Shown here: positions 1 through 5,470 of the stretch, one piece after another | Numbering within the stretch: position 1 is the stretch's first letter | Layout of the letters: each line of letters opens with the position of its first letter | Assembly (NCBI GenBank): GCA_030146285.1 | Contig: JASLBZ010000040.1 | Span: 1 to 11,132, forward strand | Length of the DNA: 11,132 bases | Direction of reading: 5' to 3' | DNA from: Neisseriaceae bacterium | GTDB lineage: Bacteria > Pseudomonadota > Gammaproteobacteria > Burkholderiales > Neisseriaceae | Position numbers and translations under genes: made by a program | The notes under the pieces: generated by a model | Told to the model about the DNA's origin: nothing | What the model saw: the letters and a program-made list of their open reading frames with translations, nothing else | Databases searched by the model: none

Positions 1-791
1 GTGCCAAGATTGCAGTCAAAGCAAACGATCCACGCATCGACCCACAAGGCACTTGTATTGGTGTTCGTGGTTCTCGTGTTAATGCCGTTTCTAACGAACT
101 GGCAGGCGAGCGAATTGACGTTGTTTTGTGGTCTCCTGAGACAGCACAATTTGTAATCAATGCTTTGTCACCTGCCGATGTAACTCGCATCTTAATTGAT
201 GAAGACCGCCATACTGTTGACGTTGTTGTCGCCGAAGATCAATTGGCATTGGCCATTGGTCGCGGTGGTCAAAACGTACGCTTGGCAGCAGAATTAACCG
301 GCTGGAACCTGAACATCATGACGGTTGAAGAAGCCGATGAACAGCATCAAGCCGAAGACAATGCCACCCGCGCCTTGTTTGAAATGCACTTGAACATCGA
401 ATCTGACATTGCAGCCATCTTGGTACAAGAAGGCTTCATGAGCTTAGAAGAAGTTGCCTATGTTCCTTTGCATGAAATGCTAGAAATCGAAACTTTCGAT
501 GAAGAAATGGTCAATAATTTACGCAATGGCGCACGTGATGCCATTTTAAAAATTGCCATTGCCACAGAAGAGCAACTAAGAAAGCTGGATGAAGATGTCA
601 AAGCATTAGTTGGCGTTGACCAAGACATCTTATGCAAACTGGCTGAAGCCCAAATCGTTACCCGCGATGATTTGGCTGAATTGTCGATTGACGAATTGGT
701 CGAAATCACCCACATCAGTGCCGAGAAAGCCAAAGACATTATTATTAATGCGCGTGCCCATTGGTTCACTGAAGAAGGAGGTGCGAATTGA
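1..791 (+). CDS. nusA: Transcription termination/antitermination factor NusA (C-terminal part, 5' end outside window)
   Basis: NusA binds RNA polymerase and nascent RNA and modulates pausing, intrinsic termination and antitermination. The reading frame is open from base 3 to the TGA at 789-791, giving 262 visible residues. About 230 N-terminal residues (the RNAP-binding domain, S1 and the start of KH1) lie to the left, judging from a usual length near 495. Visible in order: the rest of KH1 with its GVRG loop (bases 60-71), KH2 with GRGG (258-269) followed by QNVRLA, then two helical acidic repeats of the AR type (about 405-560 and 606-770). The sequence ERIDVVLW...PAQFVINA-type core is clearly NusA. 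Having both AR repeats matches the proteobacterial form, in which they contact the alpha-subunit CTD or mask the RNA-binding face. The stop overlaps the infB start by two bases, so the two genes are translationally coupled. No damage is seen. Confidence 0.97.
   Translation, partial: AKIAVKANDPRIDPQGTCIGVRGSRVNAVSNELAGERIDVVLWSPETAQFVINALSPADVTRILIDEDRHTVDVVVAEDQLALAIGRGGQNVRLAAELTGWNLNIMTVEEADEQHQAEDNATRALFEMHLNIESDIAAILVQEGFMSLEEVAYVPLHEMLEIETFDEEMVNNLRNGARDAILKIAIATEEQLRKLDEDVKALVGVDQDILCKLAEAQIVTRDDLAELSIDELVEITHISAEKAKDIIINARAHWFTEEGGAN
775..782 (+). promoter_or_regulatory. Perfect Shine-Dalgarno fixing the TTG start of infB
   Basis: AAGGAGGT is fully complementary to the 3' end of 16S rRNA and lies 5 nt before TTG (788-790). 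It sits inside the last codons of nusA. It decides the infB start: the conserved IF2 N-terminus (SNTTIEQLAQELK) begins right after this TTG and no in-frame ATG competes. Confidence 0.9.
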
Positions 792-3562
792 GTAATACAA
801 CCATCGAGCAACTGGCACAAGAACTCAAAGAGCCAGTTACAGACATCTTGTCACAACTTCGCGACATTGGTATTGAAAAAGCATCATCTCAAGATCCAAT
901 TAGCCAAGAAGATAAACAACGCTTGTTGCAAAATAAAGCAGCCAGCGACAAATCAGGTAGCATAACATTGAGTCAAAAGCAAAATTCAACTATTAAAACC
1001 AGCTCTGGCGAAGTTCAAGTCGAAACTCGCCGTCGTCGTCGCGTAGAAATGCCAAGCGACGGCCCTTCTGTCGAAGAGCAAGCACAAGCGCGCGTTAAAG
1101 CTGAAGAAGCTGCACGCATCAAAGCAGAACAAGATGCTGCAGAAAAAGCAGCGCAAGAAGCTGCCAAAAAAGCAGCAGCAGAAAAAGCAGAAGCATCACG
1201 CATTCAAGCACAAAAAGATGCTGCTAAAAAAACAAGCACAACTGAGGCTACTCCTAAAGCAGCTGCAGCTACTGCTCCTACCCCTGCTCCAGCGACTGAA
1301 GAAGTCAGCATCACTTCAATTCTTACGCCAGAAGAACAAGCTCAACGTGAAAATGAAGCCAAACGCGCTGAAAATTTACGTGCAGCACAAGAAGCACTGT
1401 TGCGCCAAAAACAAGATCGCGAAGCACGTCGATTGGCTGCAAAAAAACTAGCTGAAGAAGAAAAAGCAGCAGCCAAAGCAAAAGCAGCAGCACCAAAACC
1501 TGCTGCCGCTCCTGCCGCTGCCGCACCGGCGAAAAAAGCAGCAACACCTCGCCCTGCAGCCGGCGCAAATACCACAGCTCCAGGCGCAGCACCAGCCAAT
1601 GCTGATGCAAAACCAAAAGCAAAAACCGCTACCCGTCGTGATGATGATGACCGCCCTAAAGGCAAAGGTCGTGGCGGCAAAGGTCGTGGCAATGATAACG
1701 ACAACAACAAATGGCGCTCAAGCAGAGGCAAAGGTGGCAAACGCCATCAAAACACCCCTGTTAATGACGATAACCAACATGGTTTCAATGCCCCAACAGA
1801 ACCTGTGATTCATGAAGTTTTGGTTCCAGAAACCATCGTTGTGACTGAATTGGCACACAGAATGTCGGTTAAGGCTGTTGAAGTCATCAAAACCCTAATG
1901 AAAATGGGCATGATGGTTACCATTAACCAAGTGTTAGACCAAGAAACTGCCATGATTGTGGTAGAGGAAATGGGCCATAAACCAACAGCTGCCAAACCAG
2001 ATGATCCAGATGCATTCCTAAGCGATGGCGAAGTGAATATTGAGTACACCTCAATGACGCGTCCTCCTGTTGTGACTGTTATGGGCCACGTTGACCATGG
2101 TAAAACATCTTTGCTTGACTACATTCGTCGCGCAAAAGTGGCTACAGGCGAAGCCGGTGGTATCACACAGCACATTGGTGCTTACCATGTTAAAACACCA
2201 GGCGGCGTGGTAACGTTCCTTGACACCCCAGGTCACGAGGCGTTTACTGCCATGCGTGCTCGTGGTGCACAAGCAACTGATATCGTGATCTTAGTGGTTG
2301 CAGCCGACGATGGCGTTATGCCGCAAACGATTGAAGCGATTCACCATGCTCGTGCAGCAGGTGTGCCTATCGTTGTTGCCATTAACAAGATTGACAAAGA
2401 AGCCGCCAATCCAGAACGCGTGAAGCAAGAATTGGTAGCCCAAGAAGTTGTCCCTGAAGAATGGGGTGGTGAAGTTCAGTTCATCGAAGTTTCAGCGAAA
2501 AAAGGTTTGAACATTGATGCGCTATTGGATGCAGTATTGCTAGAAGCCGAAGTATTGGAATTGGAAGCGCCTATCGATGCACCAGCCAAAGGCATTATTG
2601 TTGAAGCACGTTTGGACCGTGGTCGCGGTGCTGTTGCAACGCTATTGGTTCAATCAGGCACACTTCGCAAAGGCGATATGCTGTTAGCTGGTTCTGTATT
2701 TGGTAAAGTTCGTGCCATCAATGACGAAAACGGTAAACCAATTGAATCAGCTGGCCCTTCTATTCCAGTGGAAATCTTGGGTTTATCTGACGTTCCTAAT
2801 GCAGGTGAAGATGCGATTGTTTTGTCTGACGAGAAAAAAGCGCGTGAAATTGCCCTATTCCGCCAAGGTAAATACCGTGATGTTCGTCTTGCTAAGCAAC
2901 AAGCGGCTAAGATGGAAAATCTATTCGCCAACATGGGCGAAGGTGAGAAACAACACTTGTCTGTGATTATCAAAGCAGACGTACAAGGTTCTTACGAAGC
3001 ACTTTCTGCTAGCTTGCGTAAAATGTCGAACGATGAAGTTCAAGTTGACGTATTGCACAGTGGCGTAGGTGGTATTAGCGAGTCTGATGTAAACTTGGCC
3101 ATTGCGTCTAACGCAACCATTATTGGCTTTAACACCCGTGCAGATGCTGCCGCACGCAAATTGGCAGAATCTGAAGGCGTTGAAATTCGCTACTACAACA
3201 TCATTTACGATGCCATTGATGACGTTAAAGCTGCGATGTCAGGCATGTTAGCACCAGAACACAAAGAACAAATTCTGGGCATGGTTGAGATTCGTCAAGT
3301 TATTAGCGTTTCTAAAGTTGGTAATATTGCAGGTTGTATGGTTACCGATGGTCTGGTTAAACGTGATGCTCAAGTTCGCTTGATTCGCAATAACGTTGTG
3401 ATCCACACAGGCGCTTTGGATTCTCTAAAACGCTTTAAAGATGACGTTAAAGAAGTGAAACAAGGTTACGAATGTGGCTTGATGCTGAAGAACTACAATG
3501 AAATCGAAATTGGCGACCAATTGGAAGTCTTTGAAATGATTGAAGTTGCTCGTACACTGTAA
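788..3562 (+). CDS. infB: Translation initiation factor IF-2
   Basis: IF2 is the GTPase that places fMet-tRNA on the 30S subunit and promotes subunit joining. The protein has 924 residues, normal for the long proteobacterial form. Residues 1-50 are a first IF2_N domain and about 57-90 an IF2-associated segment ending in an RRRRR run. Residues about 95-335 are a low-complexity Ala/Lys/Glu then Ala/Pro linker, closing in a Gly/Arg/Asp/Asn-rich stretch (283-320). Residues about 340-400 are the second IF2_N domain. The G domain has G1 GHVDHGKT (433-440), G3 DTPGH (479-483), G4 NKID (533-536) and G5 SAK (569-571), all intact. Domains II, III and the fMet-tRNA-binding C-terminus follow, ending EVFEMIEVARTL. 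The start is TTG at 788, overlapping the nusA stop (TTGA) behind a perfect Shine-Dalgarno. A strong terminator follows directly. I could not verify an internal start for a shorter isoform as known in E. coli. Confidence 0.98.
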   Translation: MSNTTIEQLAQELKEPVTDILSQLRDIGIEKASSQDPISQEDKQRLLQNKAASDKSGSITLSQKQNSTIKTSSGEVQVETRRRRRVEMPSDGPSVEEQAQARVKAEEAARIKAEQDAAEKAAQEAAKKAAAEKAEASRIQAQKDAAKKTSTTEATPKAAAATAPTPAPATEEVSITSILTPEEQAQRENEAKRAENLRAAQEALLRQKQDREARRLAAKKLAEEEKAAAKAKAAAPKPAAAPAAAAPAKKAATPRPAAGANTTAPGAAPANADAKPKAKTATRRDDDDRPKGKGRGGKGRGNDNDNNKWRSSRGKGGKRHQNTPVNDDNQHGFNAPTEPVIHEVLVPETIVVTELAHRMSVKAVEVIKTLMKMGMMVTINQVLDQETAMIVVEEMGHKPTAAKPDDPDAFLSDGEVNIEYTSMTRPPVVTVMGHVDHGKTSLLDYIRRAKVATGEAGGITQHIGAYHVKTPGGVVTFLDTPGHEAFTAMRARGAQATDIVILVVAADDGVMPQTIEAIHHARAAGVPIVVAINKIDKEAANPERVKQELVAQEVVPEEWGGEVQFIEVSAKKGLNIDALLDAVLLEAEVLELEAPIDAPAKGIIVEARLDRGRGAVATLLVQSGTLRKGDMLLAGSVFGKVRAINDENGKPIESAGPSIPVEILGLSDVPNAGEDAIVLSDEKKAREIALFRQGKYRDVRLAKQQAAKMENLFANMGEGEKQHLSVIIKADVQGSYEALSASLRKMSNDEVQVDVLHSGVGGISESDVNLAIASNATIIGFNTRADAAARKLAESEGVEIRYYNIIYDAIDDVKAAMSGMLAPEHKEQILGMVEIRQVISVSKVGNIAGCMVTDGLVKRDAQVRLIRNNVVIHTGALDSLKRFKDDVKEVKQGYECGLMLKNYNEIEIGDQLEVFEMIEVARTL
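1661..1690 (+). repeat. Two perfect 15-bp tandem units in the infB linker
   Basis: GGCAAAGGTCGTGGC occurs twice head to tail (1661-1675, 1676-1690), encoding the GKGRG-type basic part of the IF2 linker. It keeps the frame and probably arose by slippage or duplication in a disordered region that tolerates length change. Confidence 0.85.
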
Positions 3563-3577
3563 TCATTAAGTCAAGAC

Positions 3578-3612
3578 AACACGGCGCTGATATGCTAGCG
3601 CCGTGTTTTTTT
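3578..3612 (+). terminator. Intrinsic terminator between infB and rbfA
   Basis: A perfect 11-bp GC-rich stem, AACACGGCGCT (3578-3588) with AGCGCCGTGTT (3597-3607), has an 8-nt loop and is followed by a T run reaching 3612. It starts 15 nt after the infB stop. It should end much of the nusA-infB transcript, so rbfA-truB need read-through or a promoter of their own in 3613-3679. Confidence 0.92.
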
Positions 3613-3679
3613 ATGCAGTACAATCTTGTCAGATTTCGGTTTTACATCTGAATCTTTTGAGACAATAGGAAGGAATACC

Positions 3680-4051
3680 ATGCGCAAACCACAACGTGGC
3701 TATGCTCGCCAAGACCGAGTTCGCGAACAAATCATGCGCGAAATGGCAGAACTGGTTCGCACCGGATTAAAAGATCCTCGTGCTGACTTTATTACCATCA
3801 ATGAAGTTGAAGTAACCCGCGATTACAGCCATGCGACCATTTATTATACTGTTTTGGATGAATCCAAAGCAGAAGTAACAGCAGAAGCTTTGGAAAACGC
3901 CAAAGGTTTCTTACGCAGTCAATTGGCAAAGCGCATTGCGGTTTTTCGCACGCCAGAGTTGCACTTTAAATACGACACTTCAGTCAGCCATGGCATTGCC
4001 ATTTCAGGCTTGATTGATCAAGTGAATCAAGAAAAACCAATTGAAGATTGA
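3680..4051 (+). CDS. rbfA: 30S ribosome-binding factor RbfA
   Basis: RbfA is a small KH-fold protein that binds the immature 30S subunit near the 5' end of 16S rRNA, helps late maturation and supports growth in the cold. The chosen ATG gives 123 residues (MRKPQRGYARQDRVREQ...), the length and N-terminus I know from Neisseria RbfA. A doubled AGGA (3667-3674) stands 5-9 nt before it. An in-frame TTG at 3626 would add 18 residues that match nothing in the family, so it is rejected. The motifs VTRDYSHATIYYTV and TPELHFKYD are typical. It lies 117 nt after infB, behind a terminator, and 16 nt before truB, so it probably forms a small unit with truB. Confidence 0.96.
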   Translation: MRKPQRGYARQDRVREQIMREMAELVRTGLKDPRADFITINEVEVTRDYSHATIYYTVLDESKAEVTAEALENAKGFLRSQLAKRIAVFRTPELHFKYDTSVSHGIAISGLIDQVNQEKPIED

Positions 4052-4067
4052 TTGCTGATTGCCACAC

Positions 4068-4982
4068 ATGACAAGCACAAAAAAAATCAAAAGACGCCTT
4101 AATGGCGTTTTATTACTTGATAAAGCCTTAAACATCACCAGCAATACCGCCTTGCAACAAGTTAAACGCTTGTATACGGCTGAAAAAGCTGGCCACACCG
4201 GCATTTTAGACCCACTGGCTACAGGACTGTTGCCAATTTGCTTTGGTGAAGCGACCAAGTTTGCCCAATACTTACTGGATGCCGACAAAGCCTATGTTGC
4301 CAATTTAAAGCTGGGTGAACGCAGTAGCACTGCCGATGCCGAGGGTCACATTATTGCAACAGCCCCGTTTGAGCACATCAGCCAAGAATCTTGGTTGGCA
4401 ACTCAGGCAGCCTTAACCAAAACCATTGAACAAGTGCCCCCCATGCACTCCGCCTTAAAAGTAGATGGCAAGGCGTTGTATGAATATGCTCGAGCGGGCG
4501 TGGAAATTGAACGCAAAGCCCGTACGGTGACCATCAAGCAAATCGACTTAATGGCATTTAATTTACCACGAATTGACATCGCGGTTTCTTGCACCAAAGG
4601 CACTTATATTCGTGTTTTGGCAGAAGACTTGGCCAAACATGCTGGCTCAGAAGCCCATTTGGTTGGCTTGCGCCGCACCGATACCGCTGGTTTTACTTTG
4701 GATCAATCGCATACTTTAGAAGCCTTGAGCAACATGAGCGAAGAAGCGCGAGATGCCTTGCTTTTGCCTTGCGACATTTTGGTGCGTCACTTGCCTAAAA
4801 TTACACTGAATGAGACAGAAATTATCGCCATTCAGCGTGGTCAAAAGGTGCAATTTACACCAAGCTATGAGATAATAAGCCCTCTTCGGGTTTACGCTGA
4901 AGATGAAACATTCATTGGTTTGATTGAATACGATGCAGACTTAGGCTGCATCAAAGCACTCAGACTGATGGCTACGAATTAA
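4068..4982 (+). CDS. truB: tRNA pseudouridine(55) synthase TruB
   Basis: TruB converts U55 in the T-loop of nearly all elongator tRNAs to pseudouridine and also acts as a tRNA chaperone. The product is 304 residues from ATG 4068. The catalytic motif GHTGILDPLATG is intact with the nucleophile Asp48, the same number as in E. coli TruB. Further family marks are NGVLLLDK (near residue 15), KAGH, the QVPPMHSALK and ALYEYAR segments, and KGTYIRVLAEDL. A C-terminal PUA-like part occupies roughly residues 250-304. The start is not certain: TTG 4059 would add three residues, and neither start has a good Shine-Dalgarno. ATG 4068 fits the Neisseria-type N-terminus (MT..KK/R.NGV) better. It follows rbfA by 16 nt and may be translated partly by coupling. 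A C6 run at 4437-4442 lies in frame and is probably incidental. Confidence 0.96.
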   Translation: MTSTKKIKRRLNGVLLLDKALNITSNTALQQVKRLYTAEKAGHTGILDPLATGLLPICFGEATKFAQYLLDADKAYVANLKLGERSSTADAEGHIIATAPFEHISQESWLATQAALTKTIEQVPPMHSALKVDGKALYEYARAGVEIERKARTVTIKQIDLMAFNLPRIDIAVSCTKGTYIRVLAEDLAKHAGSEAHLVGLRRTDTAGFTLDQSHTLEALSNMSEEARDALLLPCDILVRHLPKITLNETEIIAIQRGQKVQFTPSYEIISPLRVYAEDETFIGLIEYDADLGCIKALRLMATN

Positions 4983-4999
4983 AAGCGTAGCAATTGAGG

Positions 5000-5045
5000 A
5001 GTTAGTGAGGGTATTTGCTCTGCTAACTTGTCGGGCTTTAAGCCC
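5000..5045 (+). promoter_or_regulatory. Structured rpsO leader, candidate S15 autoregulatory site
   Basis: Between truB and rpsO two hairpins can form. The first is AGTTAGT (5000-5006) with GCTAACT (5022-5028), continued by GAG/CTC (5007-5009/5018-5020) around one bulged T, with an 8-nt loop. The second is GGGCT (5033-5037) with AGCCC (5041-5045). The second ends 11 nt before the GGAG Shine-Dalgarno. In several bacteria S15 represses its own translation by binding leader helices that mimic its rRNA site. That this leader does so is inference from position and structure. Confidence 0.45.
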
Positions 5046-5069
5046 ATTTATATTTTGGAGTTTTACACC

Positions 5070-5339
5070 ATGGCTTTATCTGCTGCTCAAAAAGCACAAA
5101 TCGTTACTGATTTCCAACGCAAAGAAAACGACACTGGTTCTAGTGAAGTTCAAGTTGCCTTGTTAACTTTCCGCATCAATGACTTAACACCTCATTTCAA
5201 AGCAAACTTAAAAGACCACCACAGCCGTCGTGGTTTGTTACACATGGTTAGCCAACGTCGTCGTTTGCTAACTTACTTACGTCGCACTAAACCTGACACA
5301 TACCGCAATTTAATTGCTCGTTTAGGTTTACGTAAGTAA
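5070..5339 (+). CDS. rpsO: 30S ribosomal protein S15
   Basis: S15 is a primary 16S rRNA-binding protein of the 30S platform and forms bridges to the 50S subunit. From ATG 5070 it has 89 residues, exactly the family length, beginning MALSAAQKAQIV. GGAG lies 9 nt upstream. A GTG 42 nt earlier is in frame but would add a foreign N-terminus and is rejected. The diagnostic segments NDTGSSEVQVALL and HHSRRGLLHMVSQRRRLLTYL, plus the terminal YRNLIARLGLRK, are complete. Codon use is biased towards NNT/NNC and CGT for Arg, as expected for a highly expressed protein. It sits between truB and pnp as in the E. coli order, and an intrinsic terminator follows 7 nt after the stop. Confidence 0.98.
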   Translation: MALSAAQKAQIVTDFQRKENDTGSSEVQVALLTFRINDLTPHFKANLKDHHSRRGLLHMVSQRRRLLTYLRRTKPDTYRNLIARLGLRK

Positions 5340-5346
5340 TACTTTC

Positions 5347-5372
5347 GGGTCGCAGCTAATGCGGCCCTTTTT
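5347..5372 (+). terminator. Intrinsic terminator after rpsO
   Basis: An 8-bp stem, GGGTCGCA (5347-5354) with TGCGGCCC (5360-5367), contains one U.G pair, has a GCTAA loop, and is followed by TTTTTATTAT. It would uncouple most rpsO transcription from pnp. Leakage or a local promoter must supply pnp. Confidence 0.85.
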
Positions 5373-5378
5373 ATTATA

Positions 5379-5450
5379 GGGTTTGCAAAATACTGAAACT
5401 CTAACCATGCACATATTCGTGTGCATTATTAGGGTTTTCGTTTGCAGCCC
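5379..5450 (+). promoter_or_regulatory. Long interrupted stem-loop in the pnp leader (RNase III-type autoregulatory candidate)
   Basis: Four helices nest in one structure: GGG/CCC (5379-5381/5448-5450), TGCAAA/TTTGCA (5384-5389/5441-5446), AAACTCTAA/TTAGGGTTT (5396-5404/5429-5437, one U.G pair) and ATGCACA/TGTGCAT (5407-5413/5420-5426), with a TATTCG loop. This gives about 25 pairs in 72 nt, ending 20 nt before the pnp ATG. In E. coli the pnp leader forms a comparable long stem that RNase III cuts, after which PNPase degrades the leader and represses its own mRNA. The same role here is inferred from position and shape. Confidence 0.6.
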
Positions 5451-5470
5451 AACCATCTTAGAAAGACATT

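Noticed and set aside
458..820. Antisense open frame across the end of nusA
   Set aside because: It lies fully opposite nusA/infB coding sequence, has no Shine-Dalgarno or family resemblance, and consists of the Ser-rich composition typical of a reverse shadow.
1323..1740. Long antisense Leu/Ala-rich frames inside infB
   Set aside because: They arise because the Ala/Lys codon repeats of the IF2 linker lack stop codons on the opposite strand; no start signals or recognisable domains.
3626..3679. TTG start extending rbfA by 18 residues
   Set aside because: The extension is unlike RbfA, and the ATG at 3680 has a good Shine-Dalgarno and the exact family N-terminus.
4405..4416. AGGCAGCCTTAA in truB, 11 of 12 bases like the uptake sequence
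   Set aside because: The conserved CTG core is broken (CTT) and the site encodes ordinary TruB residues, so it is probably chance.
4437..4442. C6 run in truB as a possible phase-variation tract
   Set aside because: It is too short and lies in a constitutively needed gene with no sign of frame loss.
4871..4876. GATAAT inside truB as a promoter for rpsO
   Set aside because: The -10 fits 5 of 6, but the -35 (GTGCAA, 17 nt upstream) is poor; in AT-rich coding DNA such matches are expected by chance.
5028..5069. Upstream start extending rpsO by 14 residues
   Set aside because: S15 is invariably close to 89 residues beginning MALS/T; the extension is leader RNA containing a hairpin.
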